NCBI GenBank assembly: GCA_030252795.1
Contig: CP127080.1
Span: 756,501 to 820,500, forward strand
From: Porticoccaceae bacterium LTM1
GTDB taxonomy: Bacteria; Pseudomonadota; Gammaproteobacteria; Pseudomonadales; Porticoccaceae
DNA: 64,000 nucleotides
Direction of reading: 5' to 3'
Positions 46,690 to 56,447 of this stretch are shown here, one piece after another. How positions within the stretch are numbered: the first letter of the stretch is position 1; each line of letters starts with the position of its first letter. A program made the position numbers and the translations under genes. The notes under the pieces were generated by a model. That model made no database searches. It was not told where the DNA came from and saw only the letters and a program-made list of their open reading frames with translations.

Positions 46690-48249
46690 ATGTCCAGCGT
46701 ATCTCTGGCGGCGATCCCGTCGCGCAAGAGTATCAAGAATGATGTTTTATCCGGTCTGACGGTAGCCCTGGCACTGGTGCCCGAAGCGGTTGCCTTTGCC
46801 TTTGTAGCCCACGTCGATCCACTGGTTGGCCTTTACGCTGCCTTTATCGTTGGTCTGATCACTGCCGCAGTTGGCGGTCGCCCTGGCATGATTTCAGGGG
46901 CCACTGGTGCCCTGGCGGTTGTGATGGTGTCACTGGTGATGGAACACGGAGTGGAGTACCTGTTTGCCACTGTAGTATTGATGGGTGTGATCCAGATTCT
47001 CTGCGGTGTATTCCGGCTCGGTAAATTTATTCGCATGGTGCCACACCCGGTAATGCTGGGCTTTGTGAACGGTCTGGCGATTGTGATTTTTCTGGCTCAA
47101 TTGGGCCAGATTCCGGTCCCCGAAGTTGAGTCCGGTCTGTTCAGTGGCGAAGGCTTGCAGGCACTTTTGGGCTTTCAGCAATTCTGGGTGATGATGGGGC
47201 TGATTGCTCTAACCATGGCCATTATCTGGTTCCTGCCGAAACTGACCAAAGCTATTCCTGCGTCGCTGGCGGCGATTCTGGTGGTGAGCTTGCTGGTCAT
47301 TGGCTTGAGTATCGAAACCAAAACTGTGGGTGACGTTGCCTCGGTAGCTGGTGGTTTGCCAGAATTCCATATTCCTTCAGTGCCATTTAATCTGGAGACT
47401 TTTTGGATTGTTCTGCCTTACTCTCTGATTCTGGCAGCGATCGGTTTGATTGAGTCGTTGTTGACCCTGACATTAATTGACGAAGTAACCGACACCCGTG
47501 GTCGCGCTAATAAAGAATGTGTTGGTCAGGGTGTGGCCAATACGGTTACGGGCTTCTTTGGCGGTATGGGCGGTTGTGCGATGATCGGCCAGAGCATGAT
47601 CAACATCAACTCAGGTGGTCGCGGTCGTCTGTCGGGTATTTCTGCTGCGCTGTTTTTGCTCTGCTTTATTCTGTTTGCTTCCAGCTTGATTGAGGAGATT
47701 CCGCTGGGCGCATTGATCGGGGTGATGTTTATTGTGGTAATCGGCACCTTCGAATGGTCCAGCTTTCGCATTATTCGCAAAATTCCGAAAGGGGATGCCT
47801 TTGTATTGGCACTGGTGTCGCTGGTAACGGTATTTACTGATCTGGCGATTGCGGTAATCGTCGGTGTGATTGTCTCGGCACTGGTGTTTGCCTGGGAGCA
47901 CGCCAAGCATATTCGTGCCGAAACCAGTATCAATGAGCACGGCTCCAAGATTTACGAGCTGCACGGGCCGCTGTTCTTTGGTTCTGTGGCGAACTTCCGT
48001 GAGCTGTTTGATCCCAAGGGTGACCCACAGGATGTGATTATCGAGTTCCAGCATTCTCGTGTAAGTGATCACTCTGCGATTGAGGCGATTGATTCTTTGG
48101 CGGAGCGCTATGTAAATGCTGGCAAGACGTTGCATCTGCGTCACCTGTCGCCGGAATGTAAATTGCTGCTGAAAAAAGCGGGTGATCTGGTTGAAGTCAA
48201 TCTGCTGGAAGATCCGAAATATCATGTGGCGGATGATGAGTTGGCTTGA
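46690..48249 (+). CDS. SulP-family anion transporter with STAS domain
   Basis: The 519-residue inner-membrane protein has 10-12 helices from residue 15 to about 405, including the SulP signature region [20 protein letters not shown] and [11 protein letters not shown], and [22 protein letters not shown]-terminal STAS domain (about 425-510) ends it. Family members carry sulfate, bicarbonate or other anions; the substrate cannot be told from the sequence. No carbonic anhydrase or sulfur gene is adjacent. It stands as a single gene with its own terminator. Confidence 0.9.
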   Translation: MSSVSLAAIPSRKSIKNDVLSGLTVALALVPEAVAFAFVAHVDPLVGLYAAFIVGLITAAVGGRPGMISGATGALAVVMVSLVMEHGVEYLFATVVLMGVIQILCGVFRLGKFIRMVPHPVMLGFVNGLAIVIFLAQLGQIPVPEVESGLFSGEGLQALLGFQQFWVMMGLIALTMAIIWFLPKLTKAIPASLAAILVVSLLVIGLSIETKTVGDVASVAGGLPEFHIPSVPFNLETFWIVLPYSLILAAIGLIESLLTLTLIDEVTDTRGRANKECVGQGVANTVTGFFGGMGGCAMIGQSMININSGGRGRLSGISAALFLLCFILFASSLIEEIPLGALIGVMFIVVIGTFEWSSFRIIRKIPKGDAFVLALVSLVTVFTDLAIAVIVGVIVSALVFAWEHAKHIRAETSINEHGSKIYELHGPLFFGSVANFRELFDPKGDPQDVIIEFQHSRVSDHSAIEAIDSLAERYVNAGKTLHLRHLSPECKLLLKKAGDLVEVNLLEDPKYHVADDELA

Positions 48250-48270
48250 TTGAATTACTGACTTAATGGA

Positions 48271-48301
48271 AAGCGTCATCGAGAGGTGGCGCTTTTTTTT
48301 G
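48271..48301 (+). terminator. Terminator of the SulP gene
   Basis: Stem AGCGTCATC / GGTGGCGCT (two G-U pairs) with loop GAGA, followed by eight T. It starts about 22 bases past the stop. Confidence 0.85.
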
Positions 48302-48324
48302 TATTTTAATTTTGTTTGGGTGGC

Positions 48325-48434
48325 AATCGAAGTGGAAACCCTACTTCTGGAACACGCCGTGAACCCATCCATGGGGGCTCGTGACCAGCATCCCTGCTGC
48401 TCACGGTTTCAGAAGTAGGGTTTCCACTTCGATT
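48325..48434. repeat. Structured palindromic element, copy 2
   Basis: Arms 48325-48353 and 48406-48434 are 29-base inverted copies with one mismatch (a G-U pair in RNA). The 52-nt core 48354-48405 has hairpin A CCCA-TCCA-TGGG and hairpin B GTGACCAGCA-TCCC-TGCTGCTCAC. The core is about 85% identical to copy 1, while the outer arms are different. It lies beyond the SulP terminator, between convergent genes. Confidence 0.8.
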
Positions 48435-48461
48435 TTCTCGTCGAGTATTGGCTCTGACCGA

Positions 48462-48565
48462 GGGAGTAAGGTAGTCACTTCCAGAACCGTAGCCGGCATG
48501 GATGCCGGCTCCGAGCGTACAGGGATGTATTTACAGCGTGTTCTGGAAGTGACTACCTTGCTCCC
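48462..48565. repeat. Structured palindromic element, copy 3, opposite orientation
   Basis: Arms 48462-48487 and 48540-48565 are 26-base inverted copies with one mismatch. On the minus strand the 52-nt core 48488-48539 gives hairpin A TACA-TCCC-TGTA and hairpin B GGAGCCGGCA-TCCA-TGCCGGCTAC. Relative to copies 1 and 2 both halves of each stem have changed together. It lies 27 bases from copy 2, pointing the other way. Confidence 0.8.
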
Positions 48566-48643
48566 GGCGCTACGAAGTGCGATCAATAGTCACTGCTGTT
48601 ATGGCTTTCTGGTTATGTGCGTCCAAAGATAAAAATGAGACAT

Positions 48644-48675
48644 AAAAAAAGAGCGCGAATTGGCGCTCTTTTTTT
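48644..48675 (-). terminator. Terminator of pckA
   Basis: A-run, GAGCGC, loop GAATTG, GCGCTC, T-run: a symmetrical hairpin with poly-T on either strand, about 18 bases past the pckA stop. It can work in both directions. Confidence 0.85.
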
Positions 48676-48692
48676 GGTTGCCCGGTTAAGCC

Positions 48693-50255
48693 TTACAGCT
48701 TAGGACCAGCGGCAACAACGTCGTCAGAGACGTCAAACTTGGCAAAGTTCTCTACGAACAGGCCAGCCAGTTTACGGGCTTGCTCATCGTAAGAGGCTTT
48801 GTCTTCCCAAGCTTCGCGCGGGTTCAGGTACTTGCTGTCGATACCTTCGATCGCTTTCGGGATAGACAGGTTGAACATGTCCAGAGTCTCGGTTTCAGCG
48901 TTTTCCAGTTCGCCATTCTGGATGGCGGTAACGATGCCGCGAGTTACCGGGATCGGGAAACGTGAACCTTTGCCGTTAGCGCCGCCGGAACCGCCAGTCC
49001 AACCGGTATTCACCAGGTAAACTTTGGAGCCGAAGTCTTCGATGCGCTTCATCAGCAGCTCGGCGTATACGCCGGCCGGACGTGGCATGAACGGAGCGCC
49101 GAAACAGGTGGAAAAGGCAGGGTGAATGCCTGCTTCTGCGCCCAGCTCGGTAGAACCTACGCGAGCGGTGTAGCCGCTCAGGAAGTGGTAGGCAGCCGCT
49201 TCTTTGCTCAGGATGGAAACCGGAGGCAGTACACCGGAAACATCACAGGTCAGGAAGATGATGTTGTTCGGTTCGCCAGCGCGGTTGGCTTCACAGCGCA
49301 TTTCTACGTGCTCCAGCGGGTAGCTGCAGCGGCCGTTTTCGGTCAGAGACGTGTCGTCGTAGTCAGCGGTGTGCTGGTCGGCAGACAGAACCACGTTCTC
49401 AATGATGGAACCAAAGCGGATGGCGTCCCAGATTACCGGCTCGTTCTTCTTGCTCAGGTTGATGGTCTTGGCGTAGCAACCACCTTCGAAGTTGAACACA
49501 GAACCTTTGGTCCAGCCGTGCTCGTCGTCACCGATCAGGTAGCGATCAGGGTCGGCAGACAGGGTGGTTTTACCAGTGCCAGACAGGCCGAAGAACAAGC
49601 ACACATCGCCTTCTTCGCCAACGTTGGCGGCGCAATGCATTGGCATTACGTCTTTTTCTGGCAGCAGGAAGTTCTGTACAGAGAACATCGCTTTTTTCAT
49701 CTCGCCTGCGTATTTCATACCAGCCAGCAGTACTTGGCGTTGGGCGAAGTTGATGATTACGCAGCCGTCGGAGTTGGTGCCGTCACGCTCCGGGTCACAA
49801 ACGAAGTTGGCGGCATGCTGGATTTTCCAGGTTTCTTTGCCAGCCGGGTTGAACTTCGGAGCATTGATGAACATGTTCTTGGCAAACAGGCCGTGCCAGG
49901 CAGTCTCGGTGGTTACTTTTACCGGCAGGTAGTGCTCGGGATCTTCACCAACGTGCAGGTGCTGAACAATACGATTCTGCTCAGCCAGGTAGGCGGACAC
50001 GCGATCCCAAAGGGCATCAAACTTGTCGGCCGGGAAGGCGCGGTTGACAGTGCCCCACTCGATAGCGTCAGCAGTGCTGGGCTCTTCGACGATGAAGCGG
50101 TCGCCGGGTGAACGGCCGGTGCGCTTGCCGGTGATGGAAGAGAAAGCGCCGGTATCAGACAGGGTACCTTCGCCACGTTTGATTGCCTGTTCGATGAGTT
50201 CTGCAGCACTCGGGTCGGTGAGTACCGTGATGGCAGATTCTTCGATTTGGGTCAT
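48693..50255 (-). CDS. pckA: Phosphoenolpyruvate carboxykinase (ATP)
   Basis: PckA makes PEP from oxaloacetate in gluconeogenesis. The 520 residues carry the kinase loop [11 protein letters not shown], the metal-binding [30 protein letters not shown], and [20 protein letters not shown] near the C-terminus. Two close ATGs exist; the second (50255) has the better distance to AAAGGA. Position beside hslO-hslR-yrfG is the conserved enterobacterial/pseudomonad arrangement. With acs elsewhere in the window it supports growth on acetate. Confidence 0.97.
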   Translation of the reverse strand: MTQIEESAITVLTDPSAAELIEQAIKRGEGTLSDTGAFSSITGKRTGRSPGDRFIVEEPSTADAIEWGTVNRAFPADKFDALWDRVSAYLAEQNRIVQHLHVGEDPEHYLPVKVTTETAWHGLFAKNMFINAPKFNPAGKETWKIQHAANFVCDPERDGTNSDGCVIINFAQRQVLLAGMKYAGEMKKAMFSVQNFLLPEKDVMPMHCAANVGEEGDVCLFFGLSGTGKTTLSADPDRYLIGDDEHGWTKGSVFNFEGGCYAKTINLSKKNEPVIWDAIRFGSIIENVVLSADQHTADYDDTSLTENGRCSYPLEHVEMRCEANRAGEPNNIIFLTCDVSGVLPPVSILSKEAAAYHFLSGYTARVGSTELGAEAGIHPAFSTCFGAPFMPRPAGVYAELLMKRIEDFGSKVYLVNTGWTGGSGGANGKGSRFPIPVTRGIVTAIQNGELENAETETLDMFNLSIPKAIEGIDSKYLNPREAWEDKASYDEQARKLAGLFVENFAKFDVSDDVVAAGPKL

Positions 50256-50396
50256 TTGCATTGGTCCTTTCAGGGTCTTTGATAATGAAACTGCTGTCAG
50301 CCCGATCGTTAAAACCTGAGTGCCGGGAGAAAAAAGAGGCGCATTATGCCAGATTTTCCCCGTGGTGACGACGCTCTCGGGTGACTCAATTCTAGG

Positions 50397-51272
50397 CTAG
50401 TGAACAGCGGGTGGTTCGCCGTCAAAAATTCGCTCTATATCCTTGCTGCCAAATCGGTATTGCTGGTTGCAGAAGTGGCAGCTGACTTCTATCAATCCTT
50501 GCTCTTCAATGATCTGCTCAAGCTCGGCTCGTTCCATTGAATTCAGCATGGCAGCGGTGCGCTCCTCCGAGCAGCTGCAGGCAAACTGCAGGTCGGTGGC
50601 CGGGAACATGCGCACGTTGTCCTGATGGAATAAGCGGAAAAGTTGGTCGCTGTGAGCTAATCCCAACTGCTCTTCCGGCTTGATGGTGTCCGCCAGGGAA
50701 GTCAGGTGCTCCCACATTTCCGCATTTTGAGCCTCATCGGCTTCCAGTTGTCTTGGGAGCGCCTGCAGGAACAGGCCGCCTGCCTGGTTACCATCGGCAC
50801 TCAGCCAGATGCGGGTGGGCAGTTGCTCGGATTGGCTGAAATAATCTTCCAGACATGCTGCAAGGTTGTGTTTTTCCAGCGGCACGATGCCTTGATAACG
50901 CTGTCCCTTTGAGGGATCAATAGTAATGGCCAACTGGCCGTTGCCAATCAGGCTGGCGAGGTCATCACTCTGGTAATCGTAATCGGGGTCAAATTCGGCA
51001 ATAGCGCGCAGGTTGTGCTGGCGAGTGCAATCTGCCACCAGCAAGCTCAAAGGGCCATTGCCGCGAGCCTGAAGGGTCAAAATGCCATCAAATTTGAGTG
51101 TGGCACTCAACAGTCCGGCAGCAGCCAGGAACTGTCCCAGTAGCTGTTGAATGGGGGCCGGATAGTTGTGATTGTCGAGCACAGCCTGGTAGCTGTCTGC
51201 CAAAGTGATAATCTCACCGCGAATGTCGCAATGGTCAAAAATAAAGCGGTGAAGTTTATCGTGGTCGCTCAT
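50397..51272 (-). CDS. hslO: Redox-regulated chaperone Hsp33
   Basis: The 291-residue protein has the Hsp33 start (LHRFIFDHCDIRGEIITLAD) and, near the C-terminus, the zinc-binding redox switch CSCSEER with CHFCNQQYRF (CxC plus CxxC). Oxidation of these Cys releases zinc and activates holdase activity. ATG 51272 gives the standard length; an upstream start would add 11 residues not found in the family. It is located between pckA and the DUF4124/hslR genes. Confidence 0.97.
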   Translation of the reverse strand: MSDHDKLHRFIFDHCDIRGEIITLADSYQAVLDNHNYPAPIQQLLGQFLAAAGLLSATLKFDGILTLQARGNGPLSLLVADCTRQHNLRAIAEFDPDYDYQSDDLASLIGNGQLAITIDPSKGQRYQGIVPLEKHNLAACLEDYFSQSEQLPTRIWLSADGNQAGGLFLQALPRQLEADEAQNAEMWEHLTSLADTIKPEEQLGLAHSDQLFRLFHQDNVRMFPATDLQFACSCSEERTAAMLNSMERAELEQIIEEQGLIEVSCHFCNQQYRFGSKDIERIFDGEPPAVH

Positions 51273-51366
51273 GTGTTCTGACAGGCAGTTTTGAGGGAGG
51301 CGCACTTTAAGGAAAATGCCGCCTTTTGTCCAGATCCAGGACTGAATTCGCTATTTCGACCCACTA

Positions 51367-51816
51367 TTACTTACAGTTGGCATCAATCAGGGCTTTGAAT
51401 TGCTTCGCTCGTTGGGCGCGTTCCTTTTCACTGACTTTTATGCTGTTTCCGTTTTCATCAACAAAGTCGACCCGCCCCTGCAGGATCTTGAGGTCGCGGC
51501 GAGCCTGTTCACAGATCCGTTCTTTACGAGCTTTTGCTTCATCACTGCTCTCTTTCTCCTTGCGCTGGAGCTGCTTCTCCACTTCGCTGATCTGGGGAAA
51601 GACTTTGTTGAGTTTGTGGTTAGTCCGGTAGATCTCGGAGCGGTTCAGGTCGGGCAGATCTTTGGTGACCTCTTTGGCCTTATCACCTTCTTTGGCCGGA
51701 GGCTTGTCACTGTAATGGACGCGGCCATCCTTATCGACCCACTTGTAGATTTTGTCTGCCAGGGTATCGCTGGCAAGTCCCATTGCTATCAGCAAAGCCA
51801 GAATTGAACGAATCAT
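51367..51816 (-). CDS. Exported DUF4124 domain protein
   Basis: The 149-residue protein has a signal peptide (MIRSILALLIAMGLASDTLA) followed at once by KIYKWVDKDGRVHYSDKPP, the DUF4124 signature. The rest is charged and helical, with a coiled coil (about 75-105) and Cys in RICEQARRD and at the C-terminus. ATG 51816 has AGGAG five bases upstream and overlaps the hslR stop (ATGA). Periplasmic; function unknown. Confidence 0.85.
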   Translation of the reverse strand: MIRSILALLIAMGLASDTLADKIYKWVDKDGRVHYSDKPPAKEGDKAKEVTKDLPDLNRSEIYRTNHKLNKVFPQISEVEKQLQRKEKESSDEAKARKERICEQARRDLKILQGRVDFVDENGNSIKVSEKERAQRAKQFKALIDANCK

Positions 51817-52202
51817 TCGTGCTCCTGTTTTTCCCAAAAGGAGTGTATTTGACGGCGCTGTTTTTTGGTGGGGCGGTGTTCCGGGTGATGCAATGTGCCG
51901 CGCACAGCCTTTCTCTGGGCCGCCTCTTCTTCTCTTTTGGTAATGCTCTCGGCGGTTTCAGTATAGAGTTCTGCAGCCTCTGGAGCCCCGCGCCTTTGGT
52001 CGGAAAGGGCGTTGACTACAACGATTTTTTCGTCCCAGCCCTGACGGATTTTAAGGGTTACGCCTACGGTGATTTCTTTGCTGGGCTTGGTACGCTGGTT
52101 ATCAACCTGCACCTTGCCGCCTTCAATAGCTGTTTTTGCCAGTCCGCGAGTCTTGAAAAATCGCGCGGCCCAAAGCCATTTGTCTATTCGTACTTTGTCC
52201 AT
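51813..52202 (-). CDS. hslR: Heat-shock protein Hsp15 (S4-domain RNA-binding protein)
   Basis: The 129-residue basic protein begins VRIDKWLWAARFFKTRGLAK, the S4 RNA-binding fold, and has the Lys/Arg-rich C-terminal tail of Hsp15. Hsp15 recognises stalled 50S subunits carrying nascent chains after heat shock. It is coupled to the DUF4124 gene by ATGA and follows yrfG by 20 bases. Confidence 0.94.
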   Translation of the reverse strand: MDKVRIDKWLWAARFFKTRGLAKTAIEGGKVQVDNQRTKPSKEITVGVTLKIRQGWDEKIVVVNALSDQRRGAPEAAELYTETAESITKREEEAAQRKAVRGTLHHPEHRPTKKQRRQIHSFWEKQEHE

Positions 52203-52222
52203 GCTTACTCCTTCGGGGAAGA

Positions 52223-52882
52223 TTAGCCGGTGACCGGCAGGACTTCATCGAAGTGGGTGACTGCCGGGTAATGCTCAATGGTGCGTGGCGCCATTTTGCT
52301 GTCCGGTTGTGTGATGCACAGCAGGTGTTTGATGCCGAACTCTTTTGCTGAGGTCAAAATGCGTTCAGTGTCATCAATAAACAGGGTGCGTTCGGGGTTG
52401 AACTGCAGTTCGCTGTGCAGCTGTTGCCAGAAGGATTGCTCCTCTTTAGGTGCGCCGTAGCGATGGGAGCTAATTACGGTGTCGAGTAGTTGATCAATAC
52501 CGGTTATGCGCAACTTTAATGACAGGCTGCCTGGGTGGGCGTTGGTGATCAACACTCGCTGTTTGCCGCTGTCACCCAACTCGCGTAAGAACTCCTGCAC
52601 AAAAGGGCGTTCCTGAATCAGGTGATTGACCTCTTCTTTCAGTTGGCAGATATCCAGTGATAGTTCATTTGACCAGTATTCCAGACAGTACCATTCCAGG
52701 GATCCGCGTTTGGCGTCAAAGCGGGCATGCAGATCCTTGGTCGCCTGGTCAGGGCAGACCCCATGGTGTTCTGCATAACGTCTGGGCAGGTGATCCAGCC
52801 AGAAGAAGTTGTCAAAGTGAAGGTCAAGAAGGGTGCCGTCCATATCGAGCAGCACAGTATCGATAGCGTTCCAGTCAATCAT
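52223..52882 (-). CDS. yrfG: HAD-superfamily GMP/IMP nucleotidase
   Basis: The 219-residue HAD phosphatase has motif I LLDMDGTLLDLHFDNFFWLD (nucleophile Asp), motif II VLITNAHP and motif III TLFIDDTERIL. The DNFFW element after motif I and the neighbours hslR and hslO point to YrfG, which dephosphorylates purine nucleotides. It is divergent from cysQ, 77 bases away. Confidence 0.92.
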   Translation of the reverse strand: MIDWNAIDTVLLDMDGTLLDLHFDNFFWLDHLPRRYAEHHGVCPDQATKDLHARFDAKRGSLEWYCLEYWSNELSLDICQLKEEVNHLIQERPFVQEFLRELGDSGKQRVLITNAHPGSLSLKLRITGIDQLLDTVISSHRYGAPKEEQSFWQQLHSELQFNPERTLFIDDTERILTSAKEFGIKHLLCITQPDSKMAPRTIEHYPAVTHFDEVLPVTG

Positions 52883-52959
52883 AGCCAGTCAGTCGGTGAC
52901 GTTGGTTGCCTACAGTATGACGCTTGCCGGTAGAATGTGAAAGCGCAGAGGAGGAAGTG

Positions 52960-53745
52960 ATGCACAATTTACTGGAACAATTGGAGTCGTTAGTGCGGCG
53001 AGCTGGCGATGCCATTTTGTCAGTTCGGCGAGGCGCCTATGAGGTGATGGAGAAGGGTGATCAATCGCCAGTAACGGAAGCGGATTTGGCTGCGCACCGG
53101 ATATTGGTAGAAGGGTTGCCGAGTCTTCTGGATGTTCCGGTTCTATCGGAAGAAACACAAATTCCGGGTTGGTCAGAGCGCAGTCAGTGGCATAAGTATT
53201 GGTTGGTGGATCCATTGGATGGCACTCGGGAGTTTATTTCCGGGAATGGTGAGTACACAGTTAATGTGGCTTTGATTGAAGGGGGCGAGCCAGTATTGGG
53301 TGTGGTTTTTTCACCGGAGTTAAATCATTTTTATTGTGGTGCAAAAGGGTATGGGGCTTACAAGAATGGTACTTCAATTTCGGTGCGTCGGCTGGGTGGC
53401 AATGTGCCGACCGTTGTTGTGAGTCGTCACTTTCACTCTCAACAGATAGTTGATCTGGTTAAATCCAGATTTGATTTGGTAGATATAAGGCAGATTGGCA
53501 GTTCGTTGAAGTTTTGTCTGATCGCAGAAGGTTTGGCAGATTTTTACCCGCGACTGGGGCCAACCAATGAGTGGGATACGGCTGCGGCGCAAGCTGTGCT
53601 GACTTCGGCTGGTGGTGCAGTGTTGTCTTGTGATGGTAACGAATTGCGGTACAACCAAAAGTCCGAAATGCTGAATCCGAACTTTATTGCGATAGGAGAT
53701 CAGACCCTGTGTTGGATGCCTGATCTCCTGTCTCAACTGAATTAG
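52960..53745 (+). CDS. cysQ: 3'(2'),5'-bisphosphate nucleotidase CysQ
   Basis: The 261-residue protein belongs to the inositol-monophosphatase superfamily. It shows SPVTEADLAAHRI, LSEETQIP (metal-binding acidic residue), WLVDPLDGTREFISGNGEYT (core metal motif DPLDGT) and NEWDTAAAQAVL. CysQ removes PAP made during sulfate assimilation. ATG 52960 is selected because GAGGAGG lies five bases upstream. It is convergent with mrcA. Confidence 0.94.
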   Translation: MHNLLEQLESLVRRAGDAILSVRRGAYEVMEKGDQSPVTEADLAAHRILVEGLPSLLDVPVLSEETQIPGWSERSQWHKYWLVDPLDGTREFISGNGEYTVNVALIEGGEPVLGVVFSPELNHFYCGAKGYGAYKNGTSISVRRLGGNVPTVVVSRHFHSQQIVDLVKSRFDLVDIRQIGSSLKFCLIAEGLADFYPRLGPTNEWDTAAAQAVLTSAGGAVLSCDGNELRYNQKSEMLNPNFIAIGDQTLCWMPDLLSQLN

Positions 53746-53762
53746 TGCTAACAGGCACTAAT
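53741..53762. terminator. Hairpin shared by convergent cysQ and mrcA
   Basis: A perfect 8-bp stem (ATTAGTGC / GCACTAAT) with a 6-nt loop overlaps the cysQ stop and lies 10 bases past the mrcA stop. Short A/T stretches follow on both strands. Confidence 0.4.
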
Positions 53763-53771
53763 CTAAAAGCG

Positions 53772-56312
53772 TTAGAAAAGGTCGTCCAGTTTGCCGTTTT
53801 CGCCCGACTGCTTGCCGTTGTCAGCCGGAGCTGGCGGTACGTTCTCTTCAAGGAAAACTTCATAAATGGCATCGGTTCGGTCGGGGCCAACCCGCTCGCC
53901 GGTGTCAGGGTCAACAAGGACTGTAACCAGTCCATCTGGCTGGCGTGGCATTTGCTCTGGAATACCATCAAGAGCAGTTTTCATGAAGTCGATCCAAATA
54001 GGCAGTGCCGCAGTGCCACCGTATTCACCACGACCCAGGGGGCGGTTATCGTCAAAACCGACCCAGACTGTGGTGACGATATGCGGACTGTAGCCGGAGA
54101 ACCATGCATCGCGTGCTTCATTTGTAGTACCGGTTTTGCCGGCAATATCAGCGCGTTCCAGTTTCAATCCACGACCGCGAGTGCCGCGCCATACACGAGT
54201 CGCGGTACCTTTTTTGATTACGTCTTTCAGGATTGAATCCATTATGTAGGCGACACGTGGTTCCAATACCCTCGGTGCCTCAGGCAGGCTGACAGGTTCT
54301 GCAGTTAAATCGGCCTCTTGAGCTGGTTCTTCCGCTTGAGTCGCTTCTTCGAGAGCTAATTCGGTAGAGTCACCCTGAGCGGTTGTATCTTGAGTTAGTT
54401 CCAACTCAACGGTTGTGACGTCATTTAGCTCTTCTTCCAGTGAGGCCAGATTGAGGTTCAGGTCTGGTTTGGGAGTGATGCTGCCAGGCACGGTTTTCGG
54501 GTTTGCCTGATAAATAACCTTGCCGTAAACATCTTCAATACGTTCCACCAAATAGGGTTCTACCAGATAACCACCATTGGCAAATGCCGCGTAGCCAGTT
54601 GCAACTTTAATTGGGTGCACCGCCTGGCTGCCCAGGGCAAGAGTGTAGTTACGTGGCAGTTGGTTGGGGTCAAATCCAAACCGAGCGGCACTGTTGATCC
54701 CCTTTTCAATGCCGATGGATCGGAGTAAGCGCACCGAAACGGTGTTCATGGATTTGTAGAGCCCTTTTCTCAACGGGGTCATTCCAAATACCTGTCCGCT
54801 GTCGTTTTCCGGGCGCCAGAAACCTTCTTCTTCTGCCATGGTAATAGAAGCTCCGCTGATAGGCGTTGCAGCGGTCATTCCGGCCTCGAGAGCGCCGGCG
54901 TAAATAAACGGCTTAAAGTTGGAACCGGGTTGCCGCTCGCCTTGCACCATGCGATTAAATTTACTGTAGAAGTAATCAAATCCGCCCATCATTGACCTGA
55001 TGGCACCATTTTGGGGGTCGAGAGCGACCAGGCCCGCTTGTGCCGCAGGGACTTGCGAGAGAGACCACTGGGTAGAACCACCCGGCTGCTGGTCGGCTTT
55101 CAGGCGAATTAAATCGCCCACTTTCAGCAGTTCGCTCAATTCTTTAGCAGTACGGCCATTTGTTCGTTTGATGTTTTCAAGTTGGTCTTTCCAGACCAGT
55201 TGAGCCTTTTCGCCGCCGCGCAGTCCAACTGTGACCTGTTCTTCATTCATTTCGGTGACGATTCCAGGTATCAACTCCGCGTATGACGGAGTGTCCCCCA
55301 GCACCTGTTCCCAGTCTTCAGGATTGGCAATATGTCTTTCTGCACCGCGATAACCGTGGCGCCACTCGTATTCAAAAAGACCTTCACGTACAGCGTAATT
55401 GGCACTTTGCTGAAGCCGGCTGTCGATGGTGGTGTAAATGCGATAGCCGTCGGAGTTGAGGTCTTCAATTCCCAGTTCCAACGCTTTCTGCCGTGCCATT
55501 TCAGCCACATAATGTGCTTCAAGTTCGGTTTGGAAGCCATGGCGTTTTGCCGTCACCGGTTGGGCGACAGCCTCCTGGAACTGATCTTCAGTAATGTGAC
55601 CGAGTTCAAGCATTCGACTTAAAATCCAGTCGCGTCGAATTTTGGAGCGTTCCGGCCTGGCGATCGGGTTGTATTTGGATGGAGCTTTGGGCAAACCGGC
55701 GATCATTGCCAGCTGGGCCAGATTCAGTTCACTGATTTTTTTACCGTAGTAGGCCTGGGCGGCGGCTTCAATACCGTAGGCGCGATTACCTAGGTAAATT
55801 TTGTTGGCGTAAAGGGTCAGGATTTCATTTTTGGTGAGTTCTTCCTCAATGCGCCATGAAAGTAGTATCTCATTGAATTTCCTGGTAAAAGTCTGCTCGG
55901 AATTGAGGAAGAAATTGCGTGCTACCTGCATGGTGATGGTGCTTCCACCACCGCGAATTTCGCCACTCCCGAGCAGTTGTACAAACGCGCGCAGAAGCCC
56001 TTTGAGGTCAACTCCCTGATGCTCATAAAAACGGTCATCTTCTGCAGATAAAATTGCCTTGATGAACTGATCAGGGATCTGATCGAACATGATAGGATTG
56101 CGACGTTTGTCACCGAATTCGCTGATCAGTTTTAAATCTTGTGAATAGATTCTCAGGGGAGTCTGAAGTTTTACTTCTTTGAGGGTTTCAACTGAGGGCA
56201 ATTTGGGGCTAAGGTATAGATAGAGGCTCGCTGCAACAAGCAGTGCTCCTCCGGCTCCAGCCAGGGCCAACCGGACAAGGTTTAGTAGTAGTGACTTACG
56301 GCTTGGTTTCAT
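53772..56312 (-). CDS. mrcA: Penicillin-binding protein 1A, bifunctional
   Basis: The 846-residue protein polymerises and cross-links peptidoglycan. It has one membrane helix (about 12-38), a glycosyltransferase domain with AEDDRFYEHQGVD and GGSTITMQVARN, an OB-like insert, and a transpeptidase domain with GSNFKPF (active Ser-x-x-Lys), SMN and KTGTTN. Between SMN and KTG there is a ~65-residue very acidic Glu/Thr-rich insertion (about 620-690), probably disordered. ATG 56312 (MKPSRKSLLL) is preferred over an upstream ATG. It is divergent from pilM, a conserved arrangement. Confidence 0.96.
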   Translation of the reverse strand: MKPSRKSLLLNLVRLALAGAGGALLVAASLYLYLSPKLPSVETLKEVKLQTPLRIYSQDLKLISEFGDKRRNPIMFDQIPDQFIKAILSAEDDRFYEHQGVDLKGLLRAFVQLLGSGEIRGGGSTITMQVARNFFLNSEQTFTRKFNEILLSWRIEEELTKNEILTLYANKIYLGNRAYGIEAAAQAYYGKKISELNLAQLAMIAGLPKAPSKYNPIARPERSKIRRDWILSRMLELGHITEDQFQEAVAQPVTAKRHGFQTELEAHYVAEMARQKALELGIEDLNSDGYRIYTTIDSRLQQSANYAVREGLFEYEWRHGYRGAERHIANPEDWEQVLGDTPSYAELIPGIVTEMNEEQVTVGLRGGEKAQLVWKDQLENIKRTNGRTAKELSELLKVGDLIRLKADQQPGGSTQWSLSQVPAAQAGLVALDPQNGAIRSMMGGFDYFYSKFNRMVQGERQPGSNFKPFIYAGALEAGMTAATPISGASITMAEEEGFWRPENDSGQVFGMTPLRKGLYKSMNTVSVRLLRSIGIEKGINSAARFGFDPNQLPRNYTLALGSQAVHPIKVATGYAAFANGGYLVEPYLVERIEDVYGKVIYQANPKTVPGSITPKPDLNLNLASLEEELNDVTTVELELTQDTTAQGDSTELALEEATQAEEPAQEADLTAEPVSLPEAPRVLEPRVAYIMDSILKDVIKKGTATRVWRGTRGRGLKLERADIAGKTGTTNEARDAWFSGYSPHIVTTVWVGFDDNRPLGRGEYGGTAALPIWIDFMKTALDGIPEQMPRQPDGLVTVLVDPDTGERVGPDRTDAIYEVFLEENVPPAPADNGKQSGENGKLDDLF

Positions 56313-56376
56313 AATTTTGTATGGACTCAAGAAGTTGGTCGCCATTATAGGGCCATGAAGGTTTTAAACAAAACGC

Positions 56377-56404
56377 TTGCAAAGTTGCGAATGCTGGCTA
56401 AAGT
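56377..56404 (+). promoter_or_regulatory. Candidate sigma-70 promoter of pilMNOPQ
   Basis: TTGCAA, 16 bases, TAAAGT, ending 43 bases before pilM. It matches the -35/-10 consensus moderately and is the best candidate in the mrcA-pilM gap. Confidence 0.4.
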
Positions 56405-56447
56405 TATTTATCGCAAGATTGCGTAACCCACGGATAAGAAAATAAAA

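Noticed and set aside
47611-48372. 253-codon minus-strand frame opposite the SulP gene
   Set aside because: Antisense shadow that also runs into the structured palindrome.
48325-48565. Integron attC sites
   Set aside because: No GTTRRRY core, no integrase or cassette genes nearby, and the conservation pattern (fixed centre, variable arms) is opposite to attC.
49122-50111. 329-codon frame on the plus strand opposite pckA
   Set aside because: Antisense shadow of pckA; no start site or family features.
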